Assembly (NCBI GenBank): GCA_029884515.1
Contig: JAOUHR010000087.1
Location: 1-7,295 of the forward strand
Direction of reading: 5' to 3'
DNA length: 7,295 nucleotides
Origin: Gemmatimonadota bacterium
Lineage (GTDB): Bacteria > Gemmatimonadota > Gemmatimonadetes > Gemmatimonadales > Gemmatimonadaceae
The position numbers and the translations under genes are program-made. Shown piece after piece: positions 1 to 5,338 of this stretch. Below the pieces are notes generated by a model that saw only the letters and a list, made by a program, of their open reading frames with translations, had not been told where the DNA came from and ran no database searches. Every line of letters begins with the position of its first letter. Position 1 is the stretch's first letter.

Positions 1-490
1 CCTGGAGACGCGGGTTCACCCAGTACGCCGCCCCGAAGCGCGCGTCGTTCATCGCCCCATTGCTGCCGGCGACCAGGGTCGAGGCGACACGCGTGCCGTC
101 GATCACCACGCTGTCGGCGTAGACGTTCGACCAGGTGCGGTCGAGGAGCGTGCTGAACGAGACGCCGAGGGTGAAGTGCCCGAGCCCGCCGCTCATCGCG
201 AAGGCCGGGAACCGGATCGTCGTGCTCGACCCCGTCGCGCCGTCCGACGTGGTGCGGCGGAACTCGGGTTCGTACTGCATGTAGATCGCGTAGCGATTCG
301 GCCGGCCCATGTTCGCCGGATTCAGCGGTGAGGCCGGGTCGATCTCGGCCGTGGCCCCACCGACGGCGAGGGACGCCGCGCTCAACTGGCCGGTGGGGAA
401 TCCCCAGCCCTGCACCGCGAGCGCGCCCTGTGCCCCCGCCGTCGTGGAGGCGAGCGCAGCGAGCAGGAGCGTGCACAGTGGGCGTCGCAT
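1..490 (-). CDS. Putative outer-membrane beta-barrel protein, N-terminal part (cut by left window edge)
   Basis: Reading the minus strand from the ATG at 490 gives 163 open codons with no stop before the window edge, so only the N-terminal part is visible. Residues 1-20 look like a Sec signal peptide: Arg-Arg at 2-3, a hydrophobic stretch LCTLLLAALA, and a probable cleavage after AGA, before Gln21. The mature start (VQGWGFPTGQLSAASLAVGG, then DPASPLNPAN) resembles the opening of PorV/FadL-like outer-membrane proteins, where a Gly-rich 'LxxGG' segment is followed by a 'NPA' motif. Alternating hydrophobic/polar stretches after residue 65 (YAIYMQYEPEF, HFTLGVSFSTLL) fit beta strands. The start codon overlaps the stop of the upstream lipoprotein gene by one base (TGATG), and I see no convincing Shine-Dalgarno sequence, which favours translational coupling. 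The barrel assignment is inference from the signal peptide and strand pattern; the ligand or role is unknown. Confidence 0.78.
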   Translation of the reverse strand, partial: MRRPLCTLLLAALASTTAGAQGALAVQGWGFPTGQLSAASLAVGGATAEIDPASPLNPANMGRPNRYAIYMQYEPEFRRTTSDGATGSSTTIRFPAFAMSGGLGHFTLGVSFSTLLDRTWSNVYADSVVIDGTRVASTLVAGSNGAMNDARFGAAYWVNPRLQ

Positions 491-1797
491 CACGGCCGTC
501 CGAAGCTGGCGTTGCGGACGTAGCTCACGCGGATGCGCGGCCTGAGGCCCGGGGCGGCGGTGAGTCCGAAGAACCGGAGGCCGGCGGCGGAGTAGCCCTC
601 CGCCTTCGCGCGCAGCACGATCGCGCTCGGCAGGGGGCGCACGCCGTTGGTCGATACCCAGTTCCGGATCAGGCCGTTGATCTCGATGGCGACCGTCCCC
701 GAGTCCGCCGGCGCGCGGCGGATCGAGTCGGTGACGAAGAAGCCGGCCGGCGCGAGCAGCGTGGCGGCGCGGGCGAGCTCGGTGACCGCGTTCCCGGCGA
801 GCACCAACTGCGGGTAGACGACGATGGAGTCCTGCTCATCGAGCCCGTAGACCGGGTCCTGCGTGAACTCGAGCTGCGCGCGGACCACGAAGCTGGAGTC
901 GGTGAGCCAGAGCGGGAGGTCGAAGCGCAGGTAGGGCCGGACGCTGGGCACACCACCCACCGCGAAGCGATCCGCGGCGCGCAGGTTCGGGGCGGCCGCC
1001 ACGAGCAGGTAATCGAGGTAGTCCGCTGCGGCGAAGAGCGGGCGCGGCGGCGTCGTCGACGTGGGCGTGATGGTGAAGGCGATCGCGGTGGAGTCCGCGC
1101 CACCCGGCGTCGCGGAGATGGGACGGTACTTGAGGAGGGGCCCGTTGCCCGGGTCGTCCGTCGTCGTGACCCAGAGCGCGACGTCGTCGGTGCCGCGGAT
1201 GCTGACGCCGAGGCGCATGCCGAGGAGCGGATCGCGGATCGCCGCCATCAGCACGGCCGTGTCGATCGGGATGCGGACGGCGGTCGAGTCCTGGAAGTCC
1301 GCGCTGTCGATCTGGAGCGTCCCGAGGAACCGCGACGGTACGAAGTGCGGCAGCAACTCGGCCGGGATCGTGTCGTTCGCGGTCGCGTCGCGCACGTCGT
1401 ACACGTCGAGGAAGAGCGTGGCCGGCAGCGCGAGCCCGGTCTTGGTCAGCCGGATGCTCAGGCTCGCCGAGTCGATGGTCGTGATCGGCCGCAGCGTGTC
1501 GGCGCTCGGCGCATAGTCGCGCACCAGCGTGTCGAAGCGCGCGATGATGCGCGTGTCGAGCGCCGTGCCGCGCTTGGCGAGGAGCATCGGCGACTCGTAG
1601 CCCTGGAAGGGATACGGGCCGAGCGTGGTGTCGAACACGATCGCCGGCGTGAGCGTGGTGTCGAGCACGTTGAGCGACTGCCCCGGGCAGAGCGAGGGGC
1701 AGTTGGCCCCGTTGTCGAGACGTTCCGTGCAGGCGCCGGCGAGCACGGCCAGGCCGAGCACGACGAGCGCGGGCGCGCGGAGCAGGCGCCGATTCAT
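490..1797 (-). CDS. Putative secreted lipoprotein with two DNRLRE-like beta modules
   Basis: This is a 435-residue protein of unknown function. Residues 1-22 form a short Arg-rich n-region and a hydrophobic core (LVVLGLAVLAGA) ending at Cys23. The lipobox is imperfect (Ala at -3 instead of Leu), so lipidation is likely but not certain. Two further Cys, C33 and C37, lie in the short linker behind it. The rest is Thr/Asp-rich and reads as two similar modules. Module 1 (about 80-228) contains ARFDTL, DSASLSIRL and LLKYRP. Module 2 (about 285-428) contains YLRFDLP, VVRAQLEFT, a late 'IRNWV' segment and a closing RPRIRVSY. This order (RFDL, strand of 'A.L.', W segment, 'RPRL.V.Y' end) resembles DNRLRE / DUF4270-type cell-surface modules; that match is from memory and tentative. 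The ATG overlaps the cdd stop by 4 bp (ATGA), and its own stop overlaps the start of the putative barrel gene, so it probably works with that protein at the outer membrane. Confidence 0.8.
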   Translation of the reverse strand: MNRRLLRAPALVVLGLAVLAGACTERLDNGANCPSLCPGQSLNVLDTTLTPAIVFDTTLGPYPFQGYESPMLLAKRGTALDTRIIARFDTLVRDYAPSADTLRPITTIDSASLSIRLTKTGLALPATLFLDVYDVRDATANDTIPAELLPHFVPSRFLGTLQIDSADFQDSTAVRIPIDTAVLMAAIRDPLLGMRLGVSIRGTDDVALWVTTTDDPGNGPLLKYRPISATPGGADSTAIAFTITPTSTTPPRPLFAAADYLDYLLVAAAPNLRAADRFAVGGVPSVRPYLRFDLPLWLTDSSFVVRAQLEFTQDPVYGLDEQDSIVVYPQLVLAGNAVTELARAATLLAPAGFFVTDSIRRAPADSGTVAIEINGLIRNWVSTNGVRPLPSAIVLRAKAEGYSAAGLRFFGLTAAPGLRPRIRVSYVRNASFGRP

Positions 1798-2210
1798 CGG
1801 GATTGGAGCGAAGAGGGCGTGAAGGGGCGCGGCAGCAGCTCAGCGAGCGACCACCGTGCTTCTGAGCCTCCGGTGGTGCGGGACACCACCTGGAGGGAGG
1901 AACCGAACTCGACGAGCGCCTGCCGGCACATGCCACAGGGCGGCGTCGGCTCCGCGGCTTCGGAGACGATCATCACGGCCACGAACCGCCGGTGGCCCGC
2001 CGCCACCGCACTGCCCAGCGCCGCGCGCTCGGCGCAGATCCCGGCGGGGTAGCTCGCGTTCTCCACGTTGCAGCCGGTGACGATCGCGCCACCCTCGGTG
2101 AGGAGCGCGGCGCCGACGCGGAACCTGGAGTAGGGCGCGTAGGCCTTCTGCATCGCCTGCGCGGCGCCCTCCCGGAGTGCCGGCAGGCTGGAGTCGAGCG
2201 CGACGGACAT
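1794..2210 (-). CDS. cdd: Cytidine deaminase
   Basis: This 138-residue protein is a homotetrameric-type cytidine deaminase (usual length about 130-136), which hydrolyses cytidine and deoxycytidine to uridine and deoxyuridine in pyrimidine salvage. Visible hallmarks are AYAPYSRFRVGAAL near residues 24-36, the nucleoside-binding GCNVENASYP (46-55), the zinc/catalytic CAE at 59-61 (Cys59 ligand, Glu61 proton shuttle), and PCGMC at 91-95 giving zinc ligands Cys92 and Cys95. The C-terminal LLPRPFTP segment is also typical. The same frame stays open further upstream, but that extension runs antisense-like through deoB. The chosen ATG at 2210 sits just before the conserved N-terminus and overlaps the deoB stop (TGATG). 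Its stop overlaps the lipoprotein start by 4 bp. Placement behind deoB agrees with a nucleoside salvage/catabolism operon. No key residue is missing. Confidence 0.96.
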   Translation of the reverse strand: MSVALDSSLPALREGAAQAMQKAYAPYSRFRVGAALLTEGGAIVTGCNVENASYPAGICAERAALGSAVAAGHRRFVAVMIVSEAAEPTPPCGMCRQALVEFGSSLQVVSRTTGGSEARWSLAELLPRPFTPSSLQSR

Positions 2211-3394
2211 CACGCCAGGAGCGCCGGGAGGAACGACGTCCCGCGACCGCGGAAGCCGATGCCGAACCAGTCGGCGACGGTCGCGCCGAGGTCGGAGAAG
2301 GTCGGGCGCCGCCCGAGGCCCACCGGACGCACGCGGCGGCCGGCCACCAGCAACGGCACGCACTCCCGCGCGTGGTCCGTGGACGGCGTGGTGGGGTCGT
2401 TCCCATGATCGGCGGTGATGAACAGCAGGTCGTCCTCGCGGAGGGCGGCGATGAGGGCAGGCAGGGCGGCGTCGAACTGCCGCAACGCTTGGTAGAACCC
2501 CGGAGCATCGTTCCGGTGCCCGTAGAGCTGGTCGAAATCTACAAGGTTGCAGAACAACAACCCATTGGGGCCGTGCGATTGCCACGCCAGGATCCGCGCG
2601 ATGCCGTCGGCGTTGTCACGGGTGTGCCCGCCCTCGAGGGCTCGGCGGGCGAACAGATCGTCCACCTTGCCCACCCCGTCGCGCGGGATCCCCGCGGCCG
2701 CGAGCGCGTCGAGCAGCGTCTCCGCGGGAGGCGCGATGGAGACGTCCCGGCGGTTCGGTGTCCGCTGCCAGGCCCCCGGTGTGCCGACGAACGGCCGCGC
2801 GATCACGCGCGAGACGTCGTGCGGCGCGACGAGCATCGCGCGCGCGGTATCGCAGGCGGCGTAGAGTTCGGCGAGCGGCACCGTGCCCTCGTGCGCCGCG
2901 ACCTGGAAGACCGAGTCGGCCGAGGTGTAGAGGATCCACGCGCCCGTCCGCTGGTGCTCCGCGCCGTAGCGGTCCAGGATGTCGGTGCCACTCCCCGCCA
3001 CGTTGCCGATCACGGGGCGACCCGTGCGCCGCGCGAACTCCCCCACGACCTCGGCGGGAAACCCGTGCGGATACGTCGGGAAGGGGCGCGCGAGGTGGAT
3101 GCCGGCGAGCTCCCAGTGTCCGGTGGTGCTGTCCTTCCCGGCCGACTGGGGGATCATGAGGCCCCACGCCGCGGTCGGGGACGCCACCGGGGCGACGCCG
3201 GCGAGCGGCGCGATGCGACCGAGCCCCGCGCGCTCGAGGTTCGGGAGCGCGAGGCCACCCACCGCCCGGGCGAGGTTCCCCAGCGTATCCGAGCCGACGT
3301 CGCCGTAGCGTGCCGCGTCGGGCGCGGCGCCGATGCCCACGCCATCGAGCACGAGGATGATCACGCGGCGCGAGGGATGCGTGCGCGCCGTCAT
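2210..3394 (-). CDS. deoB: Phosphopentomutase
   Basis: This 394-residue, full-length member of the alkaline-phosphatase-superfamily phosphopentomutases interconverts (deoxy)ribose-1-phosphate and the 5-phosphate, linking nucleoside phosphorolysis to DeoC or the pentose phosphate pathway. Metal ligands and catalytic motifs are visible: LDGVGIG with Asp17, KDSTTGHWEL at 87-96, LVDFDQLYGHRND with Asp288 and His293, and TADHGNDPTTPSTDH with Asp329, His330 and His341. These line up with Bacillus cereus Asp13, Asp286, His291, Asp327, His328 and His339 at constant small offsets. The same offset puts Ser89 at the place of the phosphorylated Thr85 of B. cereus, a Thr-to-Ser change that should keep a hydroxyl nucleophile. 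The frame stays open to 4069, but that part is the shadow of alr. The ATG at 3394 lies just before the conserved VIILVLDGVG and overlaps the alr stop (ATGA). The stop overlaps the cdd start. Confidence 0.97.
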   Translation of the reverse strand: MTARTHPSRRVIILVLDGVGIGAAPDAARYGDVGSDTLGNLARAVGGLALPNLERAGLGRIAPLAGVAPVASPTAAWGLMIPQSAGKDSTTGHWELAGIHLARPFPTYPHGFPAEVVGEFARRTGRPVIGNVAGSGTDILDRYGAEHQRTGAWILYTSADSVFQVAAHEGTVPLAELYAACDTARAMLVAPHDVSRVIARPFVGTPGAWQRTPNRRDVSIAPPAETLLDALAAAGIPRDGVGKVDDLFARRALEGGHTRDNADGIARILAWQSHGPNGLLFCNLVDFDQLYGHRNDAPGFYQALRQFDAALPALIAALREDDLLFITADHGNDPTTPSTDHARECVPLLVAGRRVRPVGLGRRPTFSDLGATVADWFGIGFRGRGTSFLPALLA

Positions 3395-4485
3395 CCGCCG
3401 CCCGAGTAGAAGCGCGGGAGCCGCTGGCGGAGGCCGGTCAGCAGCTCGTACGGCGAGCAGCCGCCGAGCCTCGCGAGTTCCTCGACCGTGAGTTCGTCGC
3501 CGGCCTGCGCACCAAGGAAGGCGACCACGTCGCCGACGTCCGCTGTCGTGTCGGTGATGTCGAGCATCGTCATGTCCATCGTAACGACACCCGCGATCGG
3601 CACCCGCGTGCCGACCACGAGGGCGACGGCGGTGTTGCCCAGCTGCCGTCGCAGCCCATCGGCGTAGCCGCAGGCGACCGTCGCGATCCGGCTCGGTCGC
3701 TCCGCCCGCCACGTGGCGTCGTAGCTCACGCCCTCGCCTGAACGCACCACCCGCACCTCGAGAATGCGGGCCCGGAGACCGACCACGGACTCCGGCTGGA
3801 GCATCGCGCGAACTCCGCTGCCCACGCCGTAGAGGAAGATCCCCGGCCGCACGAGATCCCATGGCGACGGCGCACGCCGGACGATCGCCGCGCTGTTGTC
3901 CGCGTGCAGGAGGCGAGGGCGCGCGGGCAGGCACGCGATCGCCTCGCGGAAGCGCTCGTCCTGTCGCTCGAGCGAGCCGTCGTCCAGTTCGGAGGAGTGG
4001 AAGTGCGTGAACGCGCCCTCGGGCGGGTGCCGGCGGACCGCATCGAGGATCGGATCGAGCGCGTCCCACCGGATCCCCGCCCGGTGCATCCCCGTGTCGA
4101 TCGCGAGGTGCCAGGCGCCGCCGCCCTCGGCGGCCCAGGTCTCGATCCCCGCCGCGGTCGCGAGCGACGGGGTCATGCGCGCGGCACGCAGCCGCGGCAG
4201 GTCCGTGGGCCGCGCTGGCGTGAAGAGGAGCACGGGCCGCACGATGCCCGCCGCACGGAGTTCCTCTCCCTCGGTGATCGTCGCCACGCCGTACGCGAAG
4301 GGATCCACCTGCTCGAGCGCACGCGCGACGGCCACGGCGCCGAGCCCGTAGGCATCCGCCTTCACCATCGGCAGCAGCGGCACCTGCGTCTGGCGGGCGA
4401 CCGCCTTCGCATTGCGCACGAGCGCGCCGAGATCCACGTCGATCCAGGCGCGCGCGTCTTGTCCCAGCGTAGATTCACTCGGCAT
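3391..4485 (-). CDS. alr: Alanine racemase (PLP-dependent)
   Basis: This 364-residue fold-type III PLP enzyme makes D-alanine for peptidoglycan in the cytoplasm. Visible motifs are WIDVDLGAL (14-22), MVKADAYGLG with the PLP-binding Lys42, IDTGMHRAG with Arg135, VRPGIFLYG with Arg213 (contacts the pyridine nitrogen in the family), GEGVSYDATW with the second catalytic base Tyr255, CGYADG at 272-277, VTMDMTMLDI at 301-310, and a typical C-terminus (SPYELLTGLRQRLPRFY). The lysine that is carbamylated in Geobacillus Alr (Lys129) corresponds here to Ala128. The frame is open to 4575, but that would overlap divergent mazG. I take ATG 4485. An in-frame TTG at 4497 is an alternative: it has a G-run resembling a Shine-Dalgarno (AGGGGGG, 4514-4508) ten bases upstream, and would add four residues. 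It is the first gene of the five-gene coupled chain; its stop overlaps the deoB ATG. Confidence 0.96.
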   Translation of the reverse strand: MPSESTLGQDARAWIDVDLGALVRNAKAVARQTQVPLLPMVKADAYGLGAVAVARALEQVDPFAYGVATITEGEELRAAGIVRPVLLFTPARPTDLPRLRAARMTPSLATAAGIETWAAEGGGAWHLAIDTGMHRAGIRWDALDPILDAVRRHPPEGAFTHFHSSELDDGSLERQDERFREAIACLPARPRLLHADNSAAIVRRAPSPWDLVRPGIFLYGVGSGVRAMLQPESVVGLRARILEVRVVRSGEGVSYDATWRAERPSRIATVACGYADGLRRQLGNTAVALVVGTRVPIAGVVTMDMTMLDITDTTADVGDVVAFLGAQAGDELTVEELARLGGCSPYELLTGLRQRLPRFYSGGG

Positions 4486-4519
4486 GCAGACCGTCAAGAT
4501 TACCGGACCCCCCTGAGCG
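4486..4519. promoter_or_regulatory. Divergent alr / mazG start region (34 bp)
   Basis: This short gap is the only non-coding DNA between two divergent start codons, so promoter elements for each gene must lie at least partly inside the other gene. On the minus strand a weak pair can be written: TTGCAT (4525-4520), 17-bp spacer, TAATCT (4502-4497). It would start transcription only a few bases before the alr ATG, so a nearly leaderless mRNA. Both boxes match consensus poorly, and this organism's sigma-factor consensus is unknown. On the plus strand only a weak GAG precedes the mazG ATG. I see no operator palindrome or riboswitch. The promoter function is inferred from gene orientation. Confidence 0.35.
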
Positions 4520-5314
4520 ATGCAAGACAAAGCCACGCTTGAAGATGCCCTCGCCATCATGCGCGACCTCCGCACCCGCGACGCGTGGGATCGCGCGCAG
4601 ACCCACGAGTCGCTGCGCCCCTACCTCAACGAGGAGATGCACGAGCTCGACGACGCGCTCCGCGAAGGGGACGACGCGGCGACCTGCGGGGAGCTCGGCG
4701 ATGTGCTGCTCCAGGTGCTCTTCCACGCCGTGATCGCCGAGGAGCGCGGCGCCTTCGGCCCCGAGGATGTCGCGGGCTCGCTCGTGGGGAAGATGCGGCG
4801 CCGGCACCCCTGGCTCTACGGCACCGAGACGGAACGCACGCCGTGGGAGCAGATGAAGGCGAAGGCGCGGGGCTCGCTCGCGGAGGGGCTGCCGCAGGGC
4901 CTTCCGGCACTGCACCGCGCGCATCGCCTGCAGGAGCGCGCGGCCGGCGTGGGCTTCGACTGGCCCGACCTCGAGGGCCCGATGGAGAAGGTGGAAGAGG
5001 AACTCGGCGAGGTGCGCACGCTCGTGCACGAGTCCGGCGCGACGTTCGACACGCACGGCGTCCCGTCGCTCGACCCGCGCCACGCGCGGCTCGAGGACGA
5101 ACTCGGCGACCTGCTCTTCGCGGTGGTCAACCTCTGCCGCAAGGCGGGCACGCATCCTTCCCTCGCACTCGACCGCGCGAACGCGAAGTTCCAGCGGCGC
5201 TTCGAGGCGGTGGAGCGCCTCGCGGCCGAGCGCGGCGTGGAGGTGCGCTCGGCCGGTCTCGAGGCGCTCGATGCGATCTGGGACGAGGTGAAGGCGGGCG
5301 AGCCGCGCCCCTAG
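4520..5314 (+). CDS. mazG: Nucleoside triphosphate pyrophosphohydrolase MazG (two-domain)
   Basis: This 264-residue protein has the length and two-repeat layout of E. coli-type MazG, which hydrolyses (d)NTPs to the monophosphates plus pyrophosphate and acts in nucleotide house-cleaning. Domain 1 contains WDRAQTHESLRPYL (23-36), the metal-binding EExxE at Glu38, Glu39 and Glu42, then ELGD at 58-61, LLQVLFHAVIAEERG (63-77) and KMRRRHPWLYG (91-101). Domain 2 has GFDWPD (145-150), EKVEEELGE with Glu160, Glu161 and Glu164, and EDELGDLLFAVVNLCRK (192-208) with Glu194 and Asp197. The family's early 'CPWD' motif reads DAWD here, and the preceding segment is slightly short. In E. coli the second domain carries the main activity, and it looks intact. 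The gene is transcribed away from the alr operon and convergent with the aldehyde dehydrogenase gene. The start is the first ATG before the conserved region; the next gene downstream is on the opposite strand. Confidence 0.94.
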   Translation: MQDKATLEDALAIMRDLRTRDAWDRAQTHESLRPYLNEEMHELDDALREGDDAATCGELGDVLLQVLFHAVIAEERGAFGPEDVAGSLVGKMRRRHPWLYGTETERTPWEQMKAKARGSLAEGLPQGLPALHRAHRLQERAAGVGFDWPDLEGPMEKVEEELGEVRTLVHESGATFDTHGVPSLDPRHARLEDELGDLLFAVVNLCRKAGTHPSLALDRANAKFQRRFEAVERLAAERGVEVRSAGLEALDAIWDEVKAGEPRP

Positions 5315-5327
5315 GGTCGCGCGCGGC
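5302..5327. terminator. Possible stem-loop at the convergent mazG / aldehyde dehydrogenase ends
   Basis: GCCGCGC (5302-5308) and GCGCGGC (5321-5327) can form a 7-bp all-GC stem around a 12-base loop. Within the loop and overlapping the mazG stop codon is the perfect palindrome CCCTAGGG (5309-5316). The structure sits between two convergent genes and could act in both directions. There is no T-run on either side, so it is not a classical intrinsic terminator, and in DNA this GC-rich a 7-bp stem can occur by chance. Confidence 0.25.
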
Positions 5328-5338
5328 GGCGGCCGGGC

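Noticed and set aside
328..2052. 574-codon plus-strand open frame
   Set aside because: It is antisense to the lipoprotein and cdd genes. The translation is Arg/Glu/Gly/Val-rich low complexity with no domain, as expected from GC-biased third positions of the real genes.
2211..2585. Long N-terminal extension of cytidine deaminase
   Set aside because: The extra residues are a shadow of the DeoB C-terminal coding region. The 138-residue form has the normal family length.
2177..3409. 410-codon plus-strand open frame opposite deoB
   Set aside because: It is Arg/Asp/His-rich with no recognisable motif, while the opposite strand carries an unmistakable phosphopentomutase. It is a shadow frame.
3395..4069. 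Long N-terminal extension of deoB
   Set aside because: The upstream part lies in another frame of alr and is Arg/Ala/Gly-rich low complexity. The conserved DeoB start follows the ATG at 3394, which overlaps the alr stop.
4498..4575. Upstream ATG for alr at 4575
   Set aside because: It would overlap the start of divergent mazG by 56 bp and add residues with no family similarity. ATG 4485 or TTG 4497 fits better.
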